DNA of 43,638 nt from the NCBI RefSeq assembly GCF_000367345.1, contig NZ_BARE01000040.1, positions 1-43,638 on the forward strand, written 5' to 3'. Every line of letters starts with the position of its first letter. Positions within the stretch are counted from its first letter, which is position 1. The translations under genes were made by a program, and so were the position numbers. Below, piece by piece: positions 7,869-16,929 of this stretch. The DNA comes from Sphingobium xenophagum NBRC 107872. GTDB lineage: Bacteria > Pseudomonadota > Alphaproteobacteria > Sphingomonadales > Sphingomonadaceae. Under the pieces are notes generated by a model. That model did not search any database, had not been told where the DNA came from, and saw only the letters and a program-made list of their open reading frames with translations.

Positions 7869-8164
7869 ATTACTCGGAATTTCAGCCGGGACTAAAGGCG
7901 CGCGCCGCGACTGCGGCCCTCGCTGTCACCACAGCCTTCACCGTGATCAGCCTCGGCCTCGCCGCGGTCACCGCTGAGCCGGCACGGGCCCAGGGCCTGG
8001 CCAGCACCGTGCGCGCAGCGCTCATGGCCCGCTTGCCCAAGACGCCGATCACCGGCCTGTCCTGTGAAGGCTTCGGCGGGCTGTGCGAAGTGGTCTCGGG
8101 CAACACGCTGTTCTACGTTGATGAGACCGCCCGATATCTCATGGTCGGCCGCCTCTATGACATG
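7865..8164 (+). pseudogene. dsbC-like gene, 5' fragment (N-terminal domain only)
   Basis: The ATG at 7865 overlaps the traB stop. The product has a signal peptide (to EPARAQG) followed by a DsbC-type N-terminal dimerisation domain: TPITGLSCEGFGGLCEVVSGNTLFYVDETARYLMVGRLYDME. A periplasmic disulfide isomerase is common in F-type and SXT-like clusters, where it helps fold the Cys-rich TraU/TraN/TraH. After LYDME the frame becomes Arg/Pro-rich nonsense to 8341. The thioredoxin domain with its CxxC is absent, so the gene is a fragment. The coding signal switches to another frame at about 8165. Confidence 0.6.
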
Positions 8165-8460
8165 GAGAAGTGCCGCTGCCGGAACCGGCCGACGCGCACT
8201 TCCAGGATCCGGCAAGCCGCCGCGAGGTTGCGCGGGCGCTTGCCCGGGCCGTCGCCGCGGCACGCGAGCCGCAGGGCGAAGCGCCGCCGCCCGCCACAGA
8301 CACCACCGACCACACCAACTCCGCCTTGCCGGACGTGCTGACTGCCCCCTTGCAGCACGCGCCGGCCGGGGGACCCGGGACTGCCCCCCTCCCGCCCCGG
8401 GTCCCCCACCTCATTGCAGGACAAGGGGAGCCTGCTCCCCTGGAAGGAAACACACCGTGA
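8165..8460 (+). pseudogene. traV: 3' fragment of a tra gene, probably traV
   Basis: From about 8165 the coding pattern lies one frame away from the dsbC fragment and runs to TGA at 8458-8460. It encodes VPLPEPADAHFQDP, then an Ala/Arg-rich helix and a Pro-rich tail. There is no start codon with a ribosome-binding site (a GTG at 8170 exists), no signal peptide and no lipobox Cys. By position, between dsbC and traC, it should be the end of traV, the outer-membrane lipoprotein of the core complex. The residues left are too few to prove it. The stop overlaps the traC start (GTGA). Confidence 0.4.
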
Positions 8461-11400
8461 GCCTCTCCCTTGCCAAAGCCCGCGATGCCCTGATGGGCGC
8501 ACTGTTTGCCGATACAGCTGCGGCTGAGAAGCCGCGGGCACGCTTCGGCCTCGACATGCTGTCCGATTGGCTCCCGTATCGGGTCTTCGACGAGAGCGCG
8601 GGTCTCTATCGCAACGCCCGCTCGAAGGGTTTCATCCTCGAGGTGACCCCGTTGATCGGCGCCGACGAGCGCACCGGAGAAATCCTGGGACAGTTCTTCT
8701 CTGAAGGACTGCCCCAGGGGGCCTGCCTGCAGGTGCTCAATTTCGCGAGCCCGCGGATCGGGCAGATCGTCTCCCCGTGGTTTGCGCCGCGCTATGAACA
8801 GGGCGGGATCTACGAGGCGATCGCCCGGGAGCGGCTTGCCCGGTTCTATGATCTGGTCTGGGAAAGCGGCTCGGCCTTCGCCCCTTTCCATGTGCGGAGC
8901 AGCCGCCTGATCGTCTCGCTCGGTGTCCCGGAAAACACGAATGTCACCGATGCCGAGCTTGCCGAATGCCGCGATACGTTCGATGTTCGCCACTTTGCCG
9001 TGCGCTCGTTTCCTGAGCGCTGGGCACCGTGGGAGTGCGCGCGGTTGATCGGTGACATGTTCGCCGACAAGCTGCGCTTTCCCTGTCCGACCGCCACCAT
9101 GCTGTGTCTCGTCTATCCGGACCAGGAGGCAGCCTCGGCGCGCGCGGGCTATAAATTCATGCGCACGACGAGCCTCAGCCAGACCAAGAGCGCGCGCTTC
9201 CTCCCCAAGCTTGCCGACCAGTCGGCCGAGTGGCGCCACGTCCAGAACGAGCTCCAGGCCGGAAAGAAGCTGGTGAAGCTATTCTATGGCCTCACCAGCT
9301 ATTCGCCGCTGGGCTCGGGCGATGCCCATGAGCGCGTGATCAAGGCGATCTTCAAGGCGGCGGGCTGGGACCTCACCGATGAGCGCTTCCTCCAGCTCCA
9401 GGGTCTGGTCGCCGCGTTCCCCTTGAGCCTCGCCGATGGGTTGGCGGACGACATGCTGCGTCTGAAGCGCATGCGCACGATGCTGTCGACGACCGCCGCC
9501 AATATCGCGCCGATGCAGGGCGAGTACCTAGGCCGCACGGTTCCCCACCTCCTGCTGGTTGGCCGGCGGGGGCAGCCGTTCTGGTGGTCGCCGTTCGAGA
9601 ACGGGGCTGGCAACCACAACATCGCGATTTGCGGCAAGTCCGGCTCGGGCAAGTCGGTCCTGCTTCAGGAGCTGTGTGCGGCCCTGCGCGGTGCGGGTGC
9701 CAAAGTCGTGGTCATCGACGATGGCCGTTCTTTCGAACACTCAGTCAAGCTTCAGGGCGGGCGCTTCGTCGAGTTCACGCTTGCTGCGGGCTTTTCGCTC
9801 AATCCCTTCTCCATGGTCGATGATGCCCGGGCTGAGGCCGACGAGGATTACCGTCTCGACTGCTTTGCCATGATCAAGGCGATCATCGGGCAGATGGCGC
9901 GTCATGACGACAAGCCCAGCGACACCGAGCGCGGCCTGATCGACCGGGCGGTCACCACGGTCTGGAACACGCTCGGGAGCGGCGGCTGCATCGACGACAT
10001 TGCGGCAGCGCTCGAAGCTGGCGGCGGCGAGCTTGGGGCAAACCTGGCGACCGCGATCGCGCCCTATTGCCGGGGCGGCAGCTATGGCGGGTTCTTCTCA
10101 GGGCAGGCCAGCTTCGCGCTCGATGACGATTTCACCGTTTTCGAGATGAGTGACCTTGCGAGCCGTGAGGAGCTCAGAAGCGTCGTTCTTTCGGCGATCA
10201 TGTTCATGACCGGCCAGGCCATGACGCGGACCTCGCGAGCGACCCGCAAGCTGCTGCTGATCGACGAGGCCTGGTCGATGCTGAAGGGCGGCTCGATGGG
10301 CGAGTTCGTCGAGACCTATGCCCGCACGGCGCGCAAGTACGGGGGCGCGCTCGCAACCGCGACCCAGTCCCTGAATGACTATTACAAGTCGGACGGCGCG
10401 CGCGCCGCGCTTGAGAACAGCGACTGGATGCTGATCTTGCAGCAGAAGGCCGAGACAATCTCGGACTTCCGGCAGAGCGCGCGGCTCGACATGGACGACC
10501 GGACCGAGACGTTGATCCGTTCGCTGAAGCGCTCAGGTGCGGAATACTCCGAGATCTTCATCAAGGGTCCGGAGACCGAAGCGATCGGGCGCCTCGTGCT
10601 CGATCCGCTTTCGGCGACGATCTTCTCGTCCGATCCGGGCACCTATGCCGCGATCCAGGCACTCGAAGCGAACCCGATCACGGATATCTGCTGGTCGTGC
10701 CTGTTTCCGATTTCGGTCGGCGGGCTGAAGATCTGGCCCTCCAACCGGCCCGATCCTGACAACCCTGATCTGCCGCTCTGCCTCTGCGGGCTGCGGCCAG
10801 GGATTGCCATGGGCTTCTGGGAGCCGGTCCGGCTTGCCGACGTCAGCATGAAGCCGTGGTGCTTCGTTAATCTGGGCGGAATGAAGCTCGATCCCGGGTT
10901 CGATATCGGCTTCCGCTCGATCAAGGGCCCGTCAGCGGTGGGCGGAGCCAGCCAGAATTACTCGAGCTGGCATGTCCACTGGTACGCTTACCCCTTGATC
11001 TACTGGATGGAGATCGTTGCCGATTTCCTGTGCCTTGAGTCCGGTTCGATCGACATCCTCTACATTTCCGAGATCGATCCGCTTTGGCAGGACAGCGAGC
11101 TCACCGCGATCATCAACCCCGAGGCGGTGCTGTTCGCCAATCCGCTGGCACTGGCTGCCTGCGCTGCCGATTGCGTCTCGGCCACGGTCAACCTGCCGGT
11201 CGACGAGATGTTCTGGTGCGCTGGCTGCCAGGGCTCGATGTACCCGATGAACGGCAACGTCTCGGCGTCGATTGGCCATGTCCAGGCCTCGCGGCTTGTC
11301 CTGTCCCGCTTTGCCTACAAGCTCCACCGCGAGCTCGTTGCCTGGGGCACGATGGGCGGCAAGGGGCTTTGCGGCAAGTACCTGATGCCGGTGATGCGCA

Positions 11401-11573
11401 AGCAACAATACCGGTTCCAGGCCACCAACCCGAACCCGGCGACCAAGGGGCGTTACGCGTGCCCGCCGATCGGGGCCTCCACCACCTTTCAATCAGCCGG
11501 ACAGGTCATCCCCGCGATCGGTGAAGACATGGGATATCTCGTCTGGCGCAAGCGGAACTGCTGCGCGCTATGA
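8457..11573 (+). CDS. traC-traU in-frame gene fusion (1038 codons)
   Basis: Start is the GTG at 8457 behind AAGGAAA, overlapping the previous stop. Residues 1 to about 738 are TraC, the VirB4-like pilus-assembly ATPase: Walker A GKSGSGKS near residue 393, Walker B LLLIDEAW near 600, ending at YAAIQALEA. From about residue 739 (10670) the protein becomes TraU: NPITDICWSCLFPISVGGLKIWP, GFWEP, HWYAYPLIYWM, YISEIDPLW, the FWCAGCQGSMYP block and the final WRKRNCCAL. The last TraU block aligns closely with my memory of F TraU. TraC's C-terminus, TraU's signal peptide and the genes normally between them (trbI, traW) are missing. TraU is periplasmic and TraC cytoplasmic, so the fusion should not supply TraU. 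Confidence 0.85.
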   Translation: MSLSLAKARDALMGALFADTAAAEKPRARFGLDMLSDWLPYRVFDESAGLYRNARSKGFILEVTPLIGADERTGEILGQFFSEGLPQGACLQVLNFASPRIGQIVSPWFAPRYEQGGIYEAIARERLARFYDLVWESGSAFAPFHVRSSRLIVSLGVPENTNVTDAELAECRDTFDVRHFAVRSFPERWAPWECARLIGDMFADKLRFPCPTATMLCLVYPDQEAASARAGYKFMRTTSLSQTKSARFLPKLADQSAEWRHVQNELQAGKKLVKLFYGLTSYSPLGSGDAHERVIKAIFKAAGWDLTDERFLQLQGLVAAFPLSLADGLADDMLRLKRMRTMLSTTAANIAPMQGEYLGRTVPHLLLVGRRGQPFWWSPFENGAGNHNIAICGKSGSGKSVLLQELCAALRGAGAKVVVIDDGRSFEHSVKLQGGRFVEFTLAAGFSLNPFSMVDDARAEADEDYRLDCFAMIKAIIGQMARHDDKPSDTERGLIDRAVTTVWNTLGSGGCIDDIAAALEAGGGELGANLATAIAPYCRGGSYGGFFSGQASFALDDDFTVFEMSDLASREELRSVVLSAIMFMTGQAMTRTSRATRKLLLIDEAWSMLKGGSMGEFVETYARTARKYGGALATATQSLNDYYKSDGARAALENSDWMLILQQKAETISDFRQSARLDMDDRTETLIRSLKRSGAEYSEIFIKGPETEAIGRLVLDPLSATIFSSDPGTYAAIQALEANPITDICWSCLFPISVGGLKIWPSNRPDPDNPDLPLCLCGLRPGIAMGFWEPVRLADVSMKPWCFVNLGGMKLDPGFDIGFRSIKGPSAVGGASQNYSSWHVHWYAYPLIYWMEIVADFLCLESGSIDILYISEIDPLWQDSELTAIINPEAVLFANPLALAACAADCVSATVNLPVDEMFWCAGCQGSMYPMNGNVSASIGHVQASRLVLSRFAYKLHRELVAWGTMGGKGLCGKYLMPVMRKQQYRFQATNPNPATKGRYACPPIGASTTFQSAGQVIPAIGEDMGYLVWRKRNCCAL

Positions 11574-11860
11574 ACCGGAAACTTCTCCTGATCCCGCTCG
11601 CTGCGGGCATTTCTCTCGCAGGCCTGGCGCTCGCGCAGAGCGCACCTGAAGGTATCGACCTCGAGGCTATCCGTGCCCGCTCGGCCGAGCATACCAAGGA
11701 TGTTGATGCCCTTGCGAGCACGGTCCGCTCCCGAGCGCAGGCCGTGCAAGACGAGGCATTGCAGAGCCAGAATGCCGCACAGGCCGCGGCCACGCGGTTT
11801 GCCGAGACTGTCCCGGCCTCGGCCAAAGGTCCAGAGGTCTTTGACTTCGACGCGATGGTA
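11570..11860 (+). pseudogene. trbC: trbC 5' fragment
   Basis: The ATG at 11570 overlaps the traU stop. The first 97 codons give a signal peptide (to ALAQ), a helical stretch rich in Glu/Ala, and FDFDAMV, in keeping with the N-terminal half of F-type TrbC, a periplasmic pilus-assembly protein. Position after traU agrees. At about 11860 the frame loses coding character (Ser/Arg-rich to 12094) because the sequence continues as traF in another frame. The conserved thioredoxin-like C-terminal half of TrbC is gone. Confidence 0.55.
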
Positions 11861-12369
11861 TCCGCTTCCAGCGCGAGCAACTCGACCGGGCCTCGCTTTT
11901 CTCCGATGTCTGGCAGCGGGCGATCTGGCAGGATCCGGGGCTCGACTACACGCTGGAGCGCCCGGTCGGAGCGGTCGCCAAGCGGCAATGGCAGGATGCC
12001 CGGGCGGCCGAGCGCGATAGCGTCATGGCCCATCTCGGGGATCGCTACGGGCTGTTCTATTTCTTCGCCCAGACCTGCGGGGCCTGCGAGGTGATGAGCC
12101 CGATCGTCAAGGCGGTCGCCGATCGCTGGCAGCTCACGGTGAGAGCAATTTCTACCGACGGCGGCCCTTCGCGTCATTTTCCGAATTACACGGTCGAGAG
12201 CGGGCAGCGCCCACGCATGGGCCTTGAGCCCAAGATCACGCCAGCCCTGGTGCTGTGGGACAGCGAAGCGGCGCGCGCGATCCCGATCGGATACGGCGTC
12301 CTGTCGGCCGACGAGCTGCAGGACCGCATCTTTCTCCTGACCTCGAAGGAAGCCGGTCATGATTTCTAA
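11861..12369 (+). pseudogene. traF: traF 3' fragment, thioredoxin-like pilus assembly protein
   Basis: The frame ending at 12369 encodes, from about 11861, RFQREQLDRASLFSDVWQRAI, DYTLERPVGAVAKR, then GLFYFFAQTCGACEVMSPIV with a CxxC (CGAC) thioredoxin-like active site, and FPNYTVESGQ. The same order of blocks is found in F TraF. The signal peptide and first ~80-100 residues are absent; the first ATG (12025) lies inside the conserved region. TraF is normally periplasmic, so this remnant would not be exported. The gene traN, usual between trbC and traF, is missing. The end overlaps the traH start by 11 bases. Confidence 0.75.
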
Positions 12370-13795
12370 GCTGCGCACGGCGGCGCTTGCTCTTGCCGCC
12401 ACGAGTCTCGTTGTAACCCCGCTCCAGGCCAATGTCGGCGACAGCATGGACCGCTTCATGAACGACATGGGCGGAGCCGCGAATGTCACCGGTCCGAGCG
12501 CCTTCCAGGGCCAGTCGGCGGGCTACTATAGCCTCGGCAATGTCTGGACGCGCTTCCCGCAAAAGACGACCAACATCGCCAATCTCCAGCTGCCCCGGGC
12601 CCGGGCCGGCTGCGGCGGCATCGACATTTTTGCCGGCAGCTTCAGCTTCATCAACGCGAGCGAGATTGTCGCGCTGCTGAAGGCAGTCGCCAACAACGCC
12701 GTTGGCTTTGCCTTCAGCCTGGCGATCGACACGGTCTGCCCCGAGTGCTCGAAGATCATGCAGGAGTTCGCGCAGAAGGCGCAGCTCATGAACAACCTGT
12801 CGATCAACAGCTGCGAAATGGCCCAGGGGCTGGTCGGCGGGATCTGGCCCAAGGGTGACCTTGCCGACAAGGCGATCTGCGAGGCGATTGGCAACAGCGA
12901 GGGTATTTTCACCGATTACGCGGCGGCCAAGCATGGCTGTGGGACGCGCGGTCAAAGGAGCTCGACCAACTCCGGGGCCGGGGCAAACTATGCCGATGTG
13001 AACCCGGCGGTGGCGCGCAACTACACTTGGCACGTCCTCAAGAAGTCGGCCTTCTTCTCGCCCAATGGCACGTTCGACCGCGATCTTGCGGAATATGCGA
13101 TGACGCTGATCGGCACGGTGATCTACGTGCCGCCGAAGGACGACGAGCCGGGCAAGTTCGTGCCATTTGCAGGCGATGCATCCTCAACGCTGGTGACCGC
13201 GCTGCTTGATGGCACGCAGGGCCAGACGGTCCGGGTCTTTGCCTGCGACGAGCCGGACCAGTGCCTCAATCCGACGTTTAGGGACATGAGCCTCAATTCA
13301 GCCAAGGCTATCCGGCCCAGGGTGGCCGCGCTCATCGGCAGCATGGTGGCTGCGATCCGCTCGGATACGGCGATTGGTGATGCCGAGAAGGAGCTGCTCC
13401 AGGTTGCCTCGGTCCCGCTCTACAAGATTCTGACGGTCCAGGCCGCCTACGGTCGGGGCATGGCAACCGATGACCGCGACACGCTCGCCGAGATCACCAG
13501 CATCGACCTGCTCTACGCGGTGCTCGACCGGATCGTGTCGGAGGCAGGCCGCTCGATGGCGAGCTTCATCGCCGCGGACGAAGCCAAGCTCGCGATCTGG
13601 CGCGCGCAGGTTGCCGAAGTGCGCTCGAGCCTCGCGCAACGTCAGGCAACGGGCCAAGCCAAGGTCTCGGCCATCATGCAGATCATCGAGAAGACAGCGA
13701 TGATCGAGAACATGCTGGCGGCCTCGATGTCCCCCTCGATGGCTGCATCGCTCGACTGGTCGCGTGCGCTCCAGTCCCGTTCCATCGTCCCTTAA
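12359..13795 (+). CDS. traH: TraH, conjugative pilus assembly protein
   Basis: The 478-residue product starts at the ATG at 12359 inside the traF 3' end. It has a signal peptide (to TPLQA), then the TraH pattern: VTGPSAFQGQSAGYYSLGN, RAGCGGIDIFAGSFSFIN, and Cys-containing DTVCPECSKIMQEFAQKAQ and INSCEMAQG. A helical C-terminal region follows. TraH is a periplasmic/outer-membrane-associated component needed for pilus extension. Length matches the family and no break is seen. Its disulfides would normally be helped by the DsbC-like protein that is broken upstream. Confidence 0.93.
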   Translation: MISKLRTAALALAATSLVVTPLQANVGDSMDRFMNDMGGAANVTGPSAFQGQSAGYYSLGNVWTRFPQKTTNIANLQLPRARAGCGGIDIFAGSFSFINASEIVALLKAVANNAVGFAFSLAIDTVCPECSKIMQEFAQKAQLMNNLSINSCEMAQGLVGGIWPKGDLADKAICEAIGNSEGIFTDYAAAKHGCGTRGQRSSTNSGAGANYADVNPAVARNYTWHVLKKSAFFSPNGTFDRDLAEYAMTLIGTVIYVPPKDDEPGKFVPFAGDASSTLVTALLDGTQGQTVRVFACDEPDQCLNPTFRDMSLNSAKAIRPRVAALIGSMVAAIRSDTAIGDAEKELLQVASVPLYKILTVQAAYGRGMATDDRDTLAEITSIDLLYAVLDRIVSEAGRSMASFIAADEAKLAIWRAQVAEVRSSLAQRQATGQAKVSAIMQIIEKTAMIENMLAASMSPSMAASLDWSRALQSRSIVP

Positions 13796-13810
13796 AAGGC
13801 GAGACTATCC

Positions 13811-16513
13811 ATGATCGAGATCTTCACGGTCGGCGGCGGCGAGTACATCGTCAATGTCCTGAATGCCGTCGCTAGCTGGACGGGTGCCGGCGGCTACAAA
13901 AGCCTGATCCAGGTGACCATGGTCATGGGCCTGGCGCTTGCGGTCATCGTGCTCGCCTTCAACCAGGACTGGCGGGCTTGGCTCAACTGGTTCCTTGGTG
14001 CGACGCTCATCTATATGTGCCTGATGGTGCCGCGCATGGACGTCCATGTGACCGACCGGGTCAACCCGAGCCTTGCCCCCGCAAATGTCGCGAACGTGCC
14101 CTTGGGCCTTGCGCTCATGGCCAGCTTCACAAGCCAGGTTGGCGACTATCTCACGCGCTCAGCCGAGCTGGTCTTTGGCCTGCCGGACGACCTCAACTAT
14201 TCGAAGAACGGCATGATCTATGGCGCGCGGCTCATGGAGGCAACGCGCTCCCTGCGCATCTCGGACCCCGAGTTTGCCGCCAATCTCGACGAGCACATCC
14301 GGCAATGCGTGTTCTATGATCTGCTGCTCGGCCGCTATTCGATGAAGCAGCTGGCAGAGAGCGACGATATCTGGACGACAATCGCACCCGGCAGCGCGGC
14401 GCGGGCGCAGAAGTTTGTGACCCGGCAGGCCGACGACAGCGTAACGGCGTCGATCGTCACCTGCCGTGATGCCTATACCAGCCTTTCGAACCAGTGGGCG
14501 GGGCTCGTCGACTCCATGGCGCTCAGCGCCGGGCGGCAGCTCTATCCGCGCCAGACGGCGGCGCTCGCCAAGACCAAGCTGCTCGCGGACCTACCGGTGG
14601 CCTACCAATATCTCTCGGGGGTCTCGAAGAACGCGAGCGACATCTTCCGCCAGGTCCTGACGATCAACGCAATGAACCAAGCGATGCACGGGTTTGCGGG
14701 CGCGAGCGGGACCTCGAGCGTCGATGTCTTCGCCCAGACCCGTGCCGACATCCAGACCGAGCGGACCTATGCTTCGATCGCCGAGAACGCGATGAAGTGG
14801 GTCCCCATCCTCAACGTCGTGCTGACGGTCGTGTTCTACGCGATGTTCCCGGTGATCTTTCCGCTGTTCCTGATGCCCAAGACCGGGCCGATTGCGCTGC
14901 GCGGCTATGTGACCGGGTTCTTCTACCTGGCGGCCTGGGGCCCGCTCTTCGTGATCCTGCACATGATCTTGATGTTCAAGGGCGCAAGCGATGTGGCGGC
15001 GGCCGGGAGCGGCACTGGCCTGTCGCTTGCGACCTTTGCGGGCATGACCGACGTGAACCGCGATATCGGGCTTTTGGCTGGCTATCTCGTCGCCTCGGTC
15101 CCGTTCCTTGCTGGCGGCATCGCCAAGGGCGCGCTCGCGATCTCCGGCCAGGCGACCTCCTACCTCAACCCGTCGCAGAACGCGGCAGAGGAAGCCGCGC
15201 GCGAGGCCAGCACCGGCAATGTCTCACTCGGCAACAGCAACCTCGACAATTCGACGGTGTTCTCGCGCCAGTTCGCCCAGGGCGCTCTCAATCCGAGTAT
15301 TTCCTATGGGGCGCCGCAGACGCGCGGGTTCAGCGATGTGGGCACCCAGACGACGAGCTTCGGCGGGGCGGAATTCGCGACAGTGCCGAATTCGCAGTAC
15401 CCGTTCACGCCCACGCTGGGGCAGGATTTCACGACCAGGCTCTCGACGATGGCGAGCCAGAGCCGGGGGCAGAGCGAGACCTTTTCGAACCTTGCCCAGC
15501 AATCGACCAGCTCAGCTGTCACCCGGTTCAGCGAGATCCGTAATGCCTACAGCCAAGGCCGCTCCTCGGAGACGGTCAGCGGCACAGGCAGCAATGACAG
15601 CATCGGGACGGCCTTCAGCGAGATCGACAACGCCTCTACCACCCTGCAGCGCCAGTTCGGCCTGTCGCGCCGGGCTGCCGACGACATCACCGTGTCGTGG
15701 TTCCTCAATGGTGAAGCGTCTCTTGGTTTGAAAGGTGAAGCGGGCGTCGGAAGTGCATCTATTGGTGGTAAGGGAGGCCGGAATCAAAGTTGGACCGACA
15801 GCGACGTCGGGATTGCGTCTGAAGATCGTAACCGGATCACCGGGGCGTTGCAGCAGCTCTCGGACACGCGGAACTGGTCGAGCACGCGCGAAGGATTCCT
15901 GCGCCAAACGAGCTCGAGTTCGAGTTCGCAGGTCTCGACCAGCGCCGCAGGTCTCAGCCGCTCTTTGACCGAAGCACAGACCTACACTGTCGAAGCACGC
16001 CGCGCCGAAGAACTGGCAAGCCGGCTCGAGAACCAGTCCTCCTGGTACGAAGGCGCGAATGCTGCCGGTTCGCTCAATCTCAGCCAGGCCTATCGGGAAT
16101 GGGGCATCGCAGAGCTTGAATCGAACCGCGACTATTACGGCCCAGTCCGGTTCGACGACATCAATTTCCAGACGAGCGCACAGGGGCAACAGCTCCAGGC
16201 ACGGTTCGTGGAGAGCTACGCCGACCGACTGCATGATGACATTGAGGGGCAATTGACGCTGCCCGAGTTCGCGCCGGTCAGCCGTCCTGCCGTTACGAGC
16301 CAAGGCAGCGTCCGCGCGCGTGGACCCAGTGGCGGCGGTGGATTGGGCAGTCTTGGTCCTGCTCCTGACACCTCAGGGATCAGCGAAGAAGTCCGTGCGG
16401 CACAGGCGCGGGGCCGCGGGCGGATTGATCAATCGAGAGGCGGTCTAAACGCGATTACCCGGGGAGCCAAAGGGGCAAGCGAGGAGGCCGCCGACGAGGT
16501 GAAGGAATGGTAG
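13811..16513 (+). CDS. traG: TraG, mating-pair stabilisation and pilus assembly protein
   Basis: The 900-residue protein begins with the TraG-N signature (MIEIFTVGGGEYIVNVLNAVASW), an early membrane segment (about residues 34-53) and further membrane segments around 325-395 and 410-440. The C-terminal half is a long Ser/Gln/Thr-rich soluble region with coiled-coil character, ending in a Gly/Arg-rich tail. In F, the N-terminal part works in pilus assembly and the C-terminal part in mating-pair stabilisation and entry exclusion. Length is close to F TraG. A more AT-rich Gly/Lys patch at about 15720-15800 differs from the surrounding DNA. It is the last gene of the tra operon and is convergent with the next small gene. 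Confidence 0.93.
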   Translation: MIEIFTVGGGEYIVNVLNAVASWTGAGGYKSLIQVTMVMGLALAVIVLAFNQDWRAWLNWFLGATLIYMCLMVPRMDVHVTDRVNPSLAPANVANVPLGLALMASFTSQVGDYLTRSAELVFGLPDDLNYSKNGMIYGARLMEATRSLRISDPEFAANLDEHIRQCVFYDLLLGRYSMKQLAESDDIWTTIAPGSAARAQKFVTRQADDSVTASIVTCRDAYTSLSNQWAGLVDSMALSAGRQLYPRQTAALAKTKLLADLPVAYQYLSGVSKNASDIFRQVLTINAMNQAMHGFAGASGTSSVDVFAQTRADIQTERTYASIAENAMKWVPILNVVLTVVFYAMFPVIFPLFLMPKTGPIALRGYVTGFFYLAAWGPLFVILHMILMFKGASDVAAAGSGTGLSLATFAGMTDVNRDIGLLAGYLVASVPFLAGGIAKGALAISGQATSYLNPSQNAAEEAAREASTGNVSLGNSNLDNSTVFSRQFAQGALNPSISYGAPQTRGFSDVGTQTTSFGGAEFATVPNSQYPFTPTLGQDFTTRLSTMASQSRGQSETFSNLAQQSTSSAVTRFSEIRNAYSQGRSSETVSGTGSNDSIGTAFSEIDNASTTLQRQFGLSRRAADDITVSWFLNGEASLGLKGEAGVGSASIGGKGGRNQSWTDSDVGIASEDRNRITGALQQLSDTRNWSSTREGFLRQTSSSSSSQVSTSAAGLSRSLTEAQTYTVEARRAEELASRLENQSSWYEGANAAGSLNLSQAYREWGIAELESNRDYYGPVRFDDINFQTSAQGQQLQARFVESYADRLHDDIEGQLTLPEFAPVSRPAVTSQGSVRARGPSGGGGLGSLGPAPDTSGISEEVRAAQARGRGRIDQSRGGLNAITRGAKGASEEAADEVKEW

Positions 16514-16515
16514 GA

Positions 16516-16722
16516 TCAGAGGATCAGATCGTTGATGACAACGAACGTGGCAAAAGCAGATAGGCCGACGAAGATTGTGATCAACTTGATACGCCCCCAA
16601 GGGTCGGCCCAGGTCTTCTTCCACGTATACGCAGTCAGGCGATTTTCTGTGATCGCCCGATCAAGCTCTTTGAGGCCCTTCCAGTTCTCGGTCGCAGCAG
16701 GGTCGTCAGATGATTTCAACAT
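16516..16722 (-). CDS. small single-span membrane protein (68 aa)
   Basis: The start at 16722 is preferred over 16764 because the shorter product begins with a normal hydrophilic segment. Residues ~1-45 are charged (KGLKELDRAITENRLTAYTWKKTWADPWGR) and ~46-66 form one membrane helix. I do not recognise a family. It ends 2 bases beyond the traG stop on the opposite strand. Its place next to traG, and its size, would fit an entry-exclusion or element-borne accessory protein; this is only inference. The 200 bases on to hsdR hold nothing clear. Confidence 0.5.
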   Translation of the reverse strand: MLKSSDDPAATENWKGLKELDRAITENRLTAYTWKKTWADPWGRIKLITIFVGLSAFATFVVINDLIL

Positions 16723-16929
16723 GAGGCACCTACTCAGTTGGCGTGTGCTCCAAAATCGCTGCAATATCGCCGATTTTCAAGCTTTTCGCAGTGGTTCTGA
16801 CACACAAACTTTCGATCTCCAAGTGCATAGAGACCACTGAAGTCCCCAGATCGAAGCCATATGCCTAGCGCCTACCATGCTACATACGGGATTGCTCTCG
16901 AACAAAGGAGGAGGTCTTCGTTGATTGGG

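Noticed and set aside
8064..8456. N-terminal extension of the traC frame back to 8064
   Set aside because: The residues are Arg/Pro-rich out-of-frame reading of the dsbC and traV remnants; the GTG at 8457 has a ribosome-binding site and begins the known TraC N-terminus.
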